Source: an uncultured Oscillospiraceae bacterium
GTDB taxonomy: Bacteria; Bacillota; Clostridia; Oscillospirales; Oscillospiraceae
DNA length: 20,194 nt
NCBI GenBank assembly: GCA_900757415.1
Contig: CAAENU010000169.1
Coordinates: 1-20,194 of the forward strand
Reading direction: 5' to 3'
The notes under the pieces were generated by a model. That model was not told the origin of the DNA. It saw nothing but the letters and a program-made list of their open reading frames with translations, and made no database searches. Positions 7,818 to 14,422 of this stretch are shown one piece after another. How positions within the stretch are numbered: the stretch's first letter is position 1; every line of letters starts with the position of its first letter. The position numbers and the translations under genes were made by a program.

Positions 7818-7970
7818 ACTAAATATATCACAACCCATCGAAAAAAGGAAGAGCCAGAAGGTTGGAAAATGTTTACTTTACTGTAATGCAGTAAATCTGC
7901 ATAAATGCATAAAAAAGAACAAATGCAGACTCTCCGATTATAAACGCCGCAGTTGGTAAAAAGTCCCTTT
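7818..7970 (-). promoter_or_regulatory. AT-rich leader of CRISPR array 1
   Basis: On the minus strand this stretch contains a -10 box TATAAT (7942–7937) without a good -35, then nested dyads at 7877–7902, then the conserved CTTTTTTCGATG segment (about 7836–7850) just before the first repeat. The same segment precedes the first repeat of array 2, which supports its assignment as leader. It also separates the array from the Csx20-like gene, whose stop is at 7971. Confidence 0.6.
7877..7902. repeat. Two overlapping inverted repeats inside the array 1 leader
   Basis: TTTACTG-taatg-CAGTAAA (7877–7895) overlaps ATGCAG-taaat-CTGCAT (7886–7902). Both dyads are perfect and have five-base spacers. They look like a two-state operator or alternative RNA hairpins. 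Confidence 0.55.
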
Positions 7971-8342
7971 TCAAGACGGCGAACCATACCGTCGGAACCG
8001 GGTAAACACGAAAACGCTCTGCTTCAGAGTACTGCCGTCCGGAGAGATGGTCTCCTGACTCTTGCGGAAAGAGCAGGCAGCAAATACCGGGATGCCTTCT
8101 CTCTCCAGCTGCAGGACGACCCGGTAGACAAAGGTGAACTCGCCCTGACAGAGCACAGCGTCCGGGTTCATGTGCAGGATGCGGGTGGCATACGCAGATG
8201 CCAGCGAGTCCAGTGCCGCCTCATCCGCAGCAGGGTCGATGGCAGGAAAGGCAAGGTCGATCACTTCGCCGTAAGCCTGCGCTGCCGCCTTCTGTTCGGC
8301 GCTCCACTGGGCAGACGGATGGTTGGTAAAGTTAATGAACAT
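7971..8342 (-). CDS. Csx20-like small protein, putative cyclic-oligoadenylate ring nuclease
   Basis: The 123-residue protein has a compact Rossmann-like layout: an opening strand MFINFTNHPS, then VLCQGEFTFVYRVV (about residues 63–76), IPVFAACSFRKSQE and a closing VFVFTRFRRYG (110–120). The combination QG(D/E)F..Y, then a G-P-x-(Y/F)-A strand with Arg and Glu, an acidic-Gly turn and a terminal RFRxY is what I recall of Csx20. That type III accessory family is predicted or shown to break down cyclic tetra-adenylate. The start at 8342 follows AAGGGGGG; an upstream ATG at 8366 lacks one. It is divergent from the CARF–HEPN effector, consistent with an off-switch. Exact subfamily is uncertain without a profile search. 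Confidence 0.65.
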   Translation of the reverse strand: MFINFTNHPSAQWSAEQKAAAQAYGEVIDLAFPAIDPAADEAALDSLASAYATRILHMNPDAVLCQGEFTFVYRVVLQLEREGIPVFAACSFRKSQETISPDGSTLKQSVFVFTRFRRYGSPS

Positions 8343-8508
8343 AATACACCCCCCTTGTTGCTGCAAAGAGAAAAGCCCACAAATTGCAGATAGTTATGCA
8401 AGAAGTTCTAAATTATTTCTTTCTGAAAATGATGTTCATTACATCCGGCGCAACGAGACACATAAAAAGCGTGTACATGGAATGACCGCATCTTTCTTTT
8501 TGGTGCTG

Positions 8509-8578
8509 CTTGGTGTTGCCCCCTTGCGGGGATCATACGCTAAATATAGCACAAAATATCGAAAGAATAAAGGTCCGA
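8509..8578 (-). CRISPR. Solitary CRISPR repeat with leader-like flank
   Basis: On the minus strand ATCCCCGCAAGGGGG is preceded by GCTATATTTAGCGTATG and, further out, TTTCGATATTTTGTG. Over about 60 nt this matches the leader-proximal repeat of array 1 together with its flank (GATATATTTAGTATGTG, TTTCGATGGGTTGTG). The 3' end reads GCAACACC instead of GCGAGAAC, so the handle is degraded. It looks like a duplicated leader-plus-first-repeat unit, or the stump of a lost array. There is no second repeat within spacer distance. Confidence 0.65.
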
Positions 8579-8595
8579 AAAAACTTCATTTCATC

Positions 8596-8624
8596 TTGCA
8601 TGCAGAACGGCTTCATGATATGAT
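8596..8624 (+). promoter_or_regulatory. Promoter of the CARF–HEPN effector gene
   Basis: TTGCAT (8596–8601), a 17-base spacer and TATGAT (8619–8624) give a near-consensus sigma-A promoter. Transcription would start near 8631, about 128 nt before the GTG start of the effector. Confidence 0.5.
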
Positions 8625-8758
8625 GCAGATAAAAGAAACCGCACAGGATAAAACTGTAGCAGAATTTCCCGGTGCGAACAAAGTGACCGTATCACAGCGG
8701 CATAAGGCATGGCAGCAGAAGCTGCTGCGGATACGGTCAGAACAGGAGGATGTGTAAG

Positions 8759-10222
8759 GTGGAACGCAATGTATTGCTTTTGTATATGAGTCCGTTCGGC
8801 AGAAATCCGAATATCCATACCCAAACCAACGAAGCGGCCGTTCAGGAACTAAGAAAGCACAAAGAAGGCCCGGACTACATTCTGGCACTGTGCAGTGAGT
8901 TGGTGTACACCAAACCTACCGTGCATCTGCCGGACGGAAAAACCTGCACCACTGTAGAGTATTTCCGGGATGTGTTCCTGCCTTCCGTGGACATTCCGGC
9001 AGAGCGGCTTGTGGTGATCCCGGTGCCGGACAGCATGGATGATCAAGCGCAGTTCCGGGCGATCTCTTTGCTGCTGGGTAAAATCGAAGCAGAAGATACC
9101 CTTTCCATCGACCTTTCTGGTGGTATGCGGGACACTGCCATGCTGCTGGTGACAGCTGCCCGGTGTATGCGGGACCTGCGAGGCGTGGAGACCCGCAGAG
9201 TGATCTATTCTGAGTTGTGCCCGGATGGGACTTCCCGCATCCACGACAGCAGTATGCTGTACAATTTATTCGACCTGATCACAGCAATGGACGAATTCTT
9301 TTCTACCGGAACGGCACAAAAGCTGAAAAATTACTTGCAGAGCGAAGGCGAAAACGACCCGGTTCTGCACATGCTGCTGACCTGCATCAATCGATTCTCG
9401 GATGATCTGGCTTTGTGCCGGGTGCAGGCACTGAATGAGGATCTGCGTCAGATCGCACAGGCATTACAGACACCGCCTAAAGAGAGCAAAACCCTGATCA
9501 GCCTGTTTTTTCATCTGTTGAATGATCGTTTCCGTATGGAATTCGAAGGTCTGCTGGCATCACAGGAAAATAACCGGAGGGCTTTGGATAAGCTGCCGGA
9601 ACTGGTGAGCTGGTGTGCAAAGCATGGGTTATATCAGCAGGCGCTGACATTGTTGTGTGAGCAGATGCCGGAGTATATTTGCAGCCATATTTTTTTACAG
9701 CCTACGGAAAGCGGGCTCAAATATTTGGAAACACGGAAAGAGAACAAAGGGAAACCATGGGTGTATCCATTGTTTCATTTCCATTTCTGCCGGATGGCGC
9801 TGCTGCAGCAAAAACTTCACTATACGGCAGATTTGCGCTTGAACAGAAACAGAGAAAATGAAGACGGCAATATATTGTTTGGCGTGGCAAGTGCAGAAGA
9901 GGTCCACGACTATGTGAAGGAGGCAATTGATTTTGGACAGCTGGTCATAGACCATAAGGTACAGCGACAGGTCGAAGGAGCGGCAATGCTTTATCAAAGG
10001 GTGATACATTACCGCAATCAGGTCAACCATGCAAACGATAACTCTTTTGGCTTGCAGAGCGACCGCATTCTCCCGCTGGACATTGCTCATATTGAGCAGC
10101 TCCTGCAGGATGTGACGGACTACCTGCAGGAGCTCCGTCCCATGAGGCCAAATGTTCCTCAGGGTGCCAAAGCGCTTCCTGTTACAATGACCATTTCCGC
10201 AGGCATGGCGCTTGCCCTGTAA
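8759..10222 (+). CDS. CARF–HEPN ribonuclease, Csm6/Csx1-like type III effector
   Basis: The 487-residue protein is predicted to be a cyclic-oligoadenylate-activated RNase. The N-terminal CARF domain begins ERNVLLLYMSPFGR and carries the ligand-pocket motif SIDLSGGMRDTAM (about residues 116–128), followed by VIYSELCPDG. The C-terminal HEPN domain has the catalytic motif RNQVNH (419–424, R-x4-H), so RNase activity should be intact. I start it at GTG 8759, because AGGAGG ends nine bases before it; the ATG at 8750 directly abuts the AGGAGG and is too close. It faces away from the csm operon and the Csx20-like gene, and has its own promoter and a terminator right after. Csm6 versus Csx1 is not resolved. 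Confidence 0.85.
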   Translation: MERNVLLLYMSPFGRNPNIHTQTNEAAVQELRKHKEGPDYILALCSELVYTKPTVHLPDGKTCTTVEYFRDVFLPSVDIPAERLVVIPVPDSMDDQAQFRAISLLLGKIEAEDTLSIDLSGGMRDTAMLLVTAARCMRDLRGVETRRVIYSELCPDGTSRIHDSSMLYNLFDLITAMDEFFSTGTAQKLKNYLQSEGENDPVLHMLLTCINRFSDDLALCRVQALNEDLRQIAQALQTPPKESKTLISLFFHLLNDRFRMEFEGLLASQENNRRALDKLPELVSWCAKHGLYQQALTLLCEQMPEYICSHIFLQPTESGLKYLETRKENKGKPWVYPLFHFHFCRMALLQQKLHYTADLRLNRNRENEDGNILFGVASAEEVHDYVKEAIDFGQLVIDHKVQRQVEGAAMLYQRVIHYRNQVNHANDNSFGLQSDRILPLDIAHIEQLLQDVTDYLQELRPMRPNVPQGAKALPVTMTISAGMALAL

Positions 10223-10243
10223 CCTGTAAATAGAATAAGGATA

Positions 10244-10294
10244 AAACAAAGCACCTCCGCTGCTGGTAAAACGCCAGTGACGGAGGTGTTTTGT
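10244..10294. terminator. Bidirectional terminator between the effector gene and array 2
   Basis: CACCTCCG (10252–10259) pairs with CGGAGGTG (10281–10288), with an inner stem CTGG/CCAG (10263–10266, 10274–10277), A-rich left and T-rich right ends. It ends the effector transcript on the plus strand and can end array 2 on the minus strand, whose last repeat begins two bases to the right. Confidence 0.85.
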
Positions 10295-10295
10295 T

Positions 10296-10535
10296 GTCCC
10301 CTTGCGGGGATAAGTTGTAAGGTTTGCTTAGACCAAAACAAAAAGTTTTCGTTGTTTTCGTCCCCTTACGGGGATAAGTTGCAATATGATTCTTATCCAG
10401 TAATTACCCACTTCAAAATGGAGTTTCCGTCCCCTTACGGGGATAAGTTGTAATATCAAACATTGAAAAACATTGAAAAAGGACCGATGAATTCGGGTTT
10501 CCGTCCCCTTGCGGGGATAAATTGTAATAGCAAAC
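10296..10535 (-). CRISPR. CRISPR array 2 (four repeats, three spacers), type III-A repeat
   Basis: Hairpin cores sit at 10296–10320, 10354–10385, 10423–10454 and 10497–10528; the last two extend to 10461 and 10535 through a shared GTTTG segment. Read on the minus strand the repeat is ATTACAACTTATCCCCGTAA then GGGGACGGAAAC, so the 8-nt handle is ACGGAAAC. From memory, GGGGACGGAAAC is also the 3' end of the Streptococcus thermophilus type III-A repeat. Periods are 64, 69 and 74 nt. The leftmost copy has lost the GGAAAC end, marking the distal end. The loop is GTAA or GCAA, both GNRA. Frames translating it as repeated LQLIPVRGRK are artefacts. Confidence 0.92.
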
Positions 10536-10600
10536 TTCTCTAAGAAACATCGAAAAAAGTCTGTCGAAGCTGAGCAAATATACATTACACTCGTATTATA
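10536..10600 (-). promoter_or_regulatory. Leader and promoter of CRISPR array 2
   Basis: On the minus strand TATAAT (10600–10595) precedes about 50 nt of AT-rich DNA ending in CTTTTTTCGATGTTTC and then the first repeat. The -35 is poor. The CTTTTTTCGATG block is shared with the array 1 leader, though the repeats differ. Confidence 0.6.
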
Positions 10601-10829
10601 CATTGAATTGCATGAAAAGAAAAGTGCATTTGGGGCAAAATACTGCTTTTCTGTGGTGCGAACCGGAGGTTTTCAGGATGGCAGAGGCTTGTGCCGTGAG
10701 GAGGTTCGCACTGCCCTATGAAAGGAAAAGCACAAAGGCGACGTTTCAAGAACGCAACACGCTCATGTTTCCCAGTACAGTGCCTCCAGAAAAAGTCAAC
10801 GGTTCTGTTCCGCATTTGCTGTTGTAACA
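10601..10829. other. Intergenic stretch between array 2 leader and the accessory operon
   Basis: I find no supported gene here. A 74-codon plus-strand frame (10603–10827) has no ribosome site and overlaps the array 2 promoter. There is no clear terminator after the metallopeptidase gene. Confidence 0.4.
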
Positions 10830-11876
10830 TCAGTTCTGCGCCATATAGACCGCGATGCGGTGGTAGTATTCCTGCACACCGGCAGCGGCATAAGCGCGGC
10901 TGTCCGTTTCCATGGCCTGTGCGGCATAGGCGCTGTAGTCTTCTTCCGGATCCACCGGCTGCGCCACCTCACCGGCATAATCGGCTGCATCGCGGAAAAG
11001 CCGCAGCCGCTGCAGTTCCGGGTCTGCGGAGGTGTACACCTCTGCAAGGCGATGTTCGTAACAATGGTAGATCTCGTGCAGCAGAGTGTCCAGCACTTCT
11101 TCCACCGGGTCATTTTCCAGATGTTCGATGCTGATGCTGATGGCTCGGCTGCTGTCATCGTAACTGCCCAGCGTGTTTTCCGGAAGGTTCGCACCGCTCA
11201 CCGTGACCGCACAGGGCAGGCCCAGATAATACACCTCGATGTTGCAGATCGTCTGCATCGTGTCGATGCGCTGGGCCGTGGTAAGGTCCTGCCAGACCTC
11301 GGGCTGCAGCTTCAGCACCTCACTGATGTTCGAGGCGATGGTCTGCGCCTGCGCTTCATCCACGGCCGATGCCTGTGCTTTTACTGCGGCGGGAAACAGC
11401 TCCCCTTCCAGAAACGCATGCCACCCTACACTGCCGATTAGGCAGACACTGGCCGAGACTGCCGTACACACCATCAGGTACTTCCAGCGGGAGACCCTTG
11501 CCCGGAAACGGCGGCGCGAGAGCCGCCTGCCCCAGAACATCACGGCGGTAAGGCCCATTGCCAGCACAGCCGTCGGCACCAGGATCAGCAGGATGCGTGT
11601 GCGGAAGGTCTTTGCGTATGCCAGCACCGTGTATAGCCCAAACGGCAGGAAGACGCAGGCTGAAGAGATCCACCCGTTTTTTCTGCGGCGGAAGCCAAGG
11701 CTGAGCGCAAGCACCGCAGCCGCCGTTAACCACAAAAGAATGTGCAGCGATGCTTTGCGTTCAAGCCCCGCCAGCGGGCGGAACAGCAGGCTGCGGTACC
11801 ATATATAGCCCACCACGAATTTCCAGAAAACACTGTACAGGTATCCCCCCAGCGTCATCGTCGAACGATCCTGCAT
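10830..11876 (-). CDS. Polytopic membrane protein with HExxH metallopeptidase domain
   Basis: The 348-residue protein has four clear hydrophobic segments (about residues 45–62, 70–88, 94–115, 134–152) with basic loops RRRKNG and RRLSRRRFRAR between them. A C-terminal soluble domain follows with a zincin motif LLHEIYHCYEH (H267, E268, H271) and a candidate third ligand in METDSRAYA (E323). It is therefore probably a membrane-anchored zinc peptidase; substrate unknown. It is the last gene of the accessory operon, 26 nt after the 56-residue gene. The ATG at 11876 has only a loose AAGGGA site, so a start a few codons later is possible. No named family recognised. Confidence 0.75.
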   Translation of the reverse strand: MQDRSTMTLGGYLYSVFWKFVVGYIWYRSLLFRPLAGLERKASLHILLWLTAAAVLALSLGFRRRKNGWISSACVFLPFGLYTVLAYAKTFRTRILLILVPTAVLAMGLTAVMFWGRRLSRRRFRARVSRWKYLMVCTAVSASVCLIGSVGWHAFLEGELFPAAVKAQASAVDEAQAQTIASNISEVLKLQPEVWQDLTTAQRIDTMQTICNIEVYYLGLPCAVTVSGANLPENTLGSYDDSSRAISISIEHLENDPVEEVLDTLLHEIYHCYEHRLAEVYTSADPELQRLRLFRDAADYAGEVAQPVDPEEDYSAYAAQAMETDSRAYAAAGVQEYYHRIAVYMAQN

Positions 11877-11902
11877 TGCTCCACATTCCCTTCTTTCCTT
11901 TT

Positions 11903-12073
11903 TCAGTCCTCTTCCCCCGGGCCAAAAAGCTCGTCGAATTTTTTTTCTAGCATCTGACCAAGGTCATCTTCCCGGGCGGTGCCCGGCTTACAGCCTGCGG
12001 CACTGCGGGTCTCGTACCGTTCCACCGGGGCACGCAGTTCCAGCACGAACTTTTTGTGTGCGGACATTCTCAT
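11903..12073 (-). CDS. Small acidic-ended protein of unknown function (56 residues)
   Basis: The ATG at 12073 overlaps the stop of the TraG-like gene as ATGA and has GGAGG nine bases upstream. The product begins MRMSAHKKFVLELRAPVERY and ends LEKKFDELFGPGEED. The basic-to-acidic layout and translational coupling to the ATPase suggest a small accessory partner of it. I do not recognise a family. It is easy to miss because of its length, but spacing and overlap support it as real. Confidence 0.6.
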   Translation of the reverse strand: MRMSAHKKFVLELRAPVERYETRSAAGCKPGTAREDDLGQMLEKKFDELFGPGEED

Positions 12074-13350
12074 AGCTCATCACCTCCAAAGCGTCTGCGG
12101 CCGGTGCGGTCATTGCTGCAGCTGAGATATTCCTGGTATTCCCGGCTGTTCAGGGTGTCGTAGCGGGGCAGGCATGCCGGCCGACACCCTGACCTCATTA
12201 CGAACACCTTACCCATCGGTGCATAGAGCACCTCGTCGTATGGCAGATCCATCCGTTTGGAGACGATCTCACAGGAGCGGTTATCGAACCCGCCGGGGAA
12301 GTAAGCGTATACTGCACAGTTCTGCCGAATGACGGCAGCTTCTTCTTTGTACATAGCTTCCAGCTGTTGCTCCGACTGCAGCAGCAGAATGGCCGAAAGC
12401 CCTGCCGAGCGGAACAGGCTGATGTCGCTGGCAAAGCCCTGAATAGGGGCCGTGCAGGCGAAATCATCAAAGATGTAGCGCACTTCCCGAGGCAGCTCAC
12501 CGCCGGGACAGCTGGCCGCATATCGGAGCAGTTGCTGCTCCGTGCTGCGGTAGAACAGGTTCGCATAGTATTGCTGTGCGGTGTCTGCCGCCGAGGTGAT
12601 CACCAGCAATGCTTCCTTGCGGCTTGCAAAACGCACAGGGTCGAACTGCGGCTTTTCTCGCATCATGCGGCGGATGGACTCCGGGAATACGGTGCTCAAA
12701 GCACCCGCCAGAGTATCCCGCACGCAGGATGCCGTGCGTTCTGGCAAGCTGCGCCAGCTGTTAAACTCCCGCACCGCAAAGCACCCCGGCGAGGCCTTTT
12801 CCAGCCGCTGGAACATCCCATACAGCTCCGGCTCAACGCCATAGGCATTTTCGCAAGGAATGGTCTTGTCGAACAGTGCCAGCACATCGGCCATGCCGGG
12901 CATACGGCTGCCTTTGGAGGTCATGAAGCAGCCAGCGATTAGGCCCGAGAGCAGCTGCTTTGCCTTGACCTGCCAGTAATCATCCACGCTCTTGCGGATG
13001 GACATATCCACGATGGCTGCCGACAGTGCCTCGATGTCCGCGTAACTCTCGATGGAAGCAATGGGGTCGTAGCTGAGGGTGCTCTTCTTGGGGTGTGCCG
13101 CATTCAGGATGTGCACCATGTAGTTTTTGCGCTTGAGGTACTCTGCCATAAGGTAGGCGTCCCGCTCTTTTGCATAGCTCAGGATCGGGTTGCTGAAGTG
13201 CATCCGGGCCACTGTGGGCAGGATCACGCTAGTACTTTTGCCGCAGCCGGTGGTGCCCACGATCAGCGCATTTGCGTTGGGGCGAGTGCGGCCCACCTCG
13301 TCACCGGACAGCACACAGCCTTCCGCCACAACAAGAGAATCTCGTTTCAT
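12070..13350 (-). CDS. VirD4/TraG-like P-loop ATPase, soluble form
   Basis: The 426-residue ATPase has Walker A GTTGCGKST (about residues 32–40) very near its N-terminus, Walker B RYIFDDFACT (291–300) and the TraG/VirD4-style segment LSAILLLQSEQQLEAMYK followed by NCAVYAYFPG. Coupling proteins of this family usually feed DNA or proteins into a type IV channel. The N-terminal membrane segments of classical VirD4 are absent, so it is soluble or depends on the membrane partners in its operon. The start at 13350 has AAAGGAG seven bases upstream; the longer frame to 13557 is antisense-like overlap with clpP. No relaxase lies in the window. Confidence 0.82.
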   Translation of the reverse strand: MKRDSLVVAEGCVLSGDEVGRTRPNANALIVGTTGCGKSTSVILPTVARMHFSNPILSYAKERDAYLMAEYLKRKNYMVHILNAAHPKKSTLSYDPIASIESYADIEALSAAIVDMSIRKSVDDYWQVKAKQLLSGLIAGCFMTSKGSRMPGMADVLALFDKTIPCENAYGVEPELYGMFQRLEKASPGCFAVREFNSWRSLPERTASCVRDTLAGALSTVFPESIRRMMREKPQFDPVRFASRKEALLVITSAADTAQQYYANLFYRSTEQQLLRYAASCPGGELPREVRYIFDDFACTAPIQGFASDISLFRSAGLSAILLLQSEQQLEAMYKEEAAVIRQNCAVYAYFPGGFDNRSCEIVSKRMDLPYDEVLYAPMGKVFVMRSGCRPACLPRYDTLNSREYQEYLSCSNDRTGRRRFGGDEL

Positions 13351-13361
13351 CGCACTCTCCT

Positions 13362-13946
13362 TTACACTCGGTCCACAACACGGTCGCAGATTCCAAAGGC
13401 CACAGCCTCGTCCGCTTTCATGAAGTTGTCGTAACCAATGGCCGCTTCGATCTCTTCCACCCGGTGGCCGGTGTCCCATGCCAGCAGACCGGTCAGTTCT
13501 CGCTTGGTGGTCAAAATGGATTCTGCCGTTTTCTGGATGGAGGATGCACTGCCGCATACCCCGCCCGAAGCGGAAGCGATCTGCGGTTCATGAATCATGA
13601 CCATGCTGTGCCGCAGGATAAAGCGGTGGCCGCGTCTGCCACCGGCCAAAATCACCGCCGCCATGCTGGCCGCCAACTCCACACAGTACAGGTCGATGGG
13701 CACAGTCATGCCCTTCAGCTGGTCGTAAAGGGCAAGGCCCGCCTGCACGGTGCCGCCGGGCGAGGTGATGATAAGCTTGATGGGGGCTGTGGCATCTGCG
13801 CTTTCCAGAAACAGAAGCTGCTGGATGATGGCGTTGACCGTGCTGGTGTTGATCTCACCGGTCAGGAACACCGTCCGCTGCGCCAGAAGCATGGCATCCA
13901 GCGGAAAGCTCTGGGTGCCGCTGCTGCTTTTTTGAATCACTTGCAT
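13362..13946 (-). CDS. ClpP-like serine protease (S14 family)
   Basis: The 194-residue protein shows the ClpP fold landmarks: FLTGEI, the TSPGGTVQAGLALYD oxyanion region, the nucleophile in LAASMAA (S94), MVMIHEP (H119) and GYDNFMKADEA carrying the Asp (D173). All three catalytic residues are present, with an insertion of about five residues between His and Asp rich in Gly, Ser and Ala. It is unlikely to be the housekeeping ClpP, since it lies inside an accessory operon next to an ATPase that is not ClpX or ClpA. Start has TAGGAG nine bases upstream. A separate promoter lies just before it. Confidence 0.85.
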   Translation of the reverse strand: MQVIQKSSSGTQSFPLDAMLLAQRTVFLTGEINTSTVNAIIQQLLFLESADATAPIKLIITSPGGTVQAGLALYDQLKGMTVPIDLYCVELAASMAAVILAGGRRGHRFILRHSMVMIHEPQIASASGGVCGSASSIQKTAESILTTKRELTGLLAWDTGHRVEEIEAAIGYDNFMKADEAVAFGICDRVVDRV

Positions 13947-13979
13947 AGTAATTTACTCCTATTTGTTTTTTCTGGGCCC

Positions 13980-14008
13980 AGTATACCGACTCTGCAGTGC
14001 AATGTGTA
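13980..14008 (-). promoter_or_regulatory. Candidate internal promoter before the ClpP-like gene
   Basis: On the minus strand TACACA (14008–14003), 17 bases and TATACT (13985–13980) fit a sigma-A promoter, followed by GGGCCCA. The same -10 plus GGGACCA occurs before the first gene of the operon at 19806, which supports both. Confidence 0.45.
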
Positions 14009-14020
14009 TCACCCAGCAGT

Positions 14021-14422
14021 TTACAGCCCCGGGTGCTGCATTTCCGGTGCGCTGATCAGCCCCACATACCCACGCAGCAATTTCAGGATCTTCTTCTCCG
14101 GGTCTGGTTCTTCTTGGTCGATGTGCTGCTCGGCATAGATGCGGAGCGTACCTTCCCCTGTGGGTTCCACCCCCACAGCGGGCCCGTTCCGAGAAGGGTC
14201 ACGGCATTCCATGCGGCGGTCTTTCTCCCACCCGGAGCCATCTACCAGCCGCCAGCACTGCAGCGTGCCGTCTAAACCGGCGTACAGATCAAATCTCAGC
14301 CCGCTGGGCAGGGTGCAGAAATACAGGGTGCCCTGTGCCTGACGCAGTTGCCGCAGGGTGATCTGCAGCTGCCGGGCAGCTTCTTCCACGGCCCACGCCG
14401 GGAACTCCGGTGCCCCGGCCAT
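14021..14422 (-). CDS. Uncharacterised protein of 133 residues
   Basis: Starts MAGAPEFPAWAVEEAARQL and contains a beta-rich middle (GTLYFCTLPSGLRFDLYAG, LQCWRLVDGSGW) followed by TGEGTLRIYAEQ and a charged helical end. No catalytic motif, signal peptide or membrane segment is visible. Its ATG overlaps the stop of the preceding gene (TGATG), so the two are coupled. I do not recognise the family. Position suggests a cytosolic accessory to the ATPase/protease operon. Confidence 0.6.
   Translation of the reverse strand: MAGAPEFPAWAVEEAARQLQITLRQLRQAQGTLYFCTLPSGLRFDLYAGLDGTLQCWRLVDGSGWEKDRRMECRDPSRNGPAVGVEPTGEGTLRIYAEQHIDQEEPDPEKKILKLLRGYVGLISAPEMQHPGL

Larger units (their letters stand above)
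8343..8758. other. 416-bp divergent intergenic region with a solitary CRISPR repeat
   Basis: Between the Csx20-like gene and the effector gene I see no reliable gene. It holds the solitary repeat and leader-like flank (8512–8578) and a good plus-strand promoter (8596–8624). A 45-codon frame at 8620–8757 is listed among the rejected items. Confidence 0.6.

Noticed and set aside
8519..8558. Match between the putative guide side of the lone repeat (GATGCGG segment) and the terminator at 7581–7615.
   Set aside because: Only about ten bases agree, which is expected by chance at this scale.
8750..8752. ATG as start of the CARF–HEPN gene.
   Set aside because: It directly abuts the AGGAGG; the GTG nine bases further on has proper spacing and gives the expected CARF beginning.
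8620..8757. A 45-codon plus-strand frame (starting MMQIKETAQD) ending just before the effector GTG.
   Set aside because: Its ATG lies inside the likely -10 box (8619–8624), it has no ribosome site, and the product matches nothing I know; it is more likely part of the effector mRNA leader.
7616..10535. Spacers targeting DNA within this window.
   Set aside because: Reading the six visible spacers against the window by eye, I found no convincing match on either strand.
10328..10603. Minus-strand frame with repeated LQLIPVRGRK peptides.
   Set aside because: It is a translation of the CRISPR repeats of array 2.
10603..10827. A 74-codon plus-strand frame right of array 2.
   Set aside because: No ribosome site, overlap with the array 2 promoter, and no coding-like composition.
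13362..13946. Apparent loss of the catalytic Asp in the ClpP-like protein (IEAAIGYD where E. coli has IERDTERD).
   Set aside because: Counting E. coli ClpP from H122 puts D171 at the second Asp of that segment, which aligns with D173 here, so the triad is intact.
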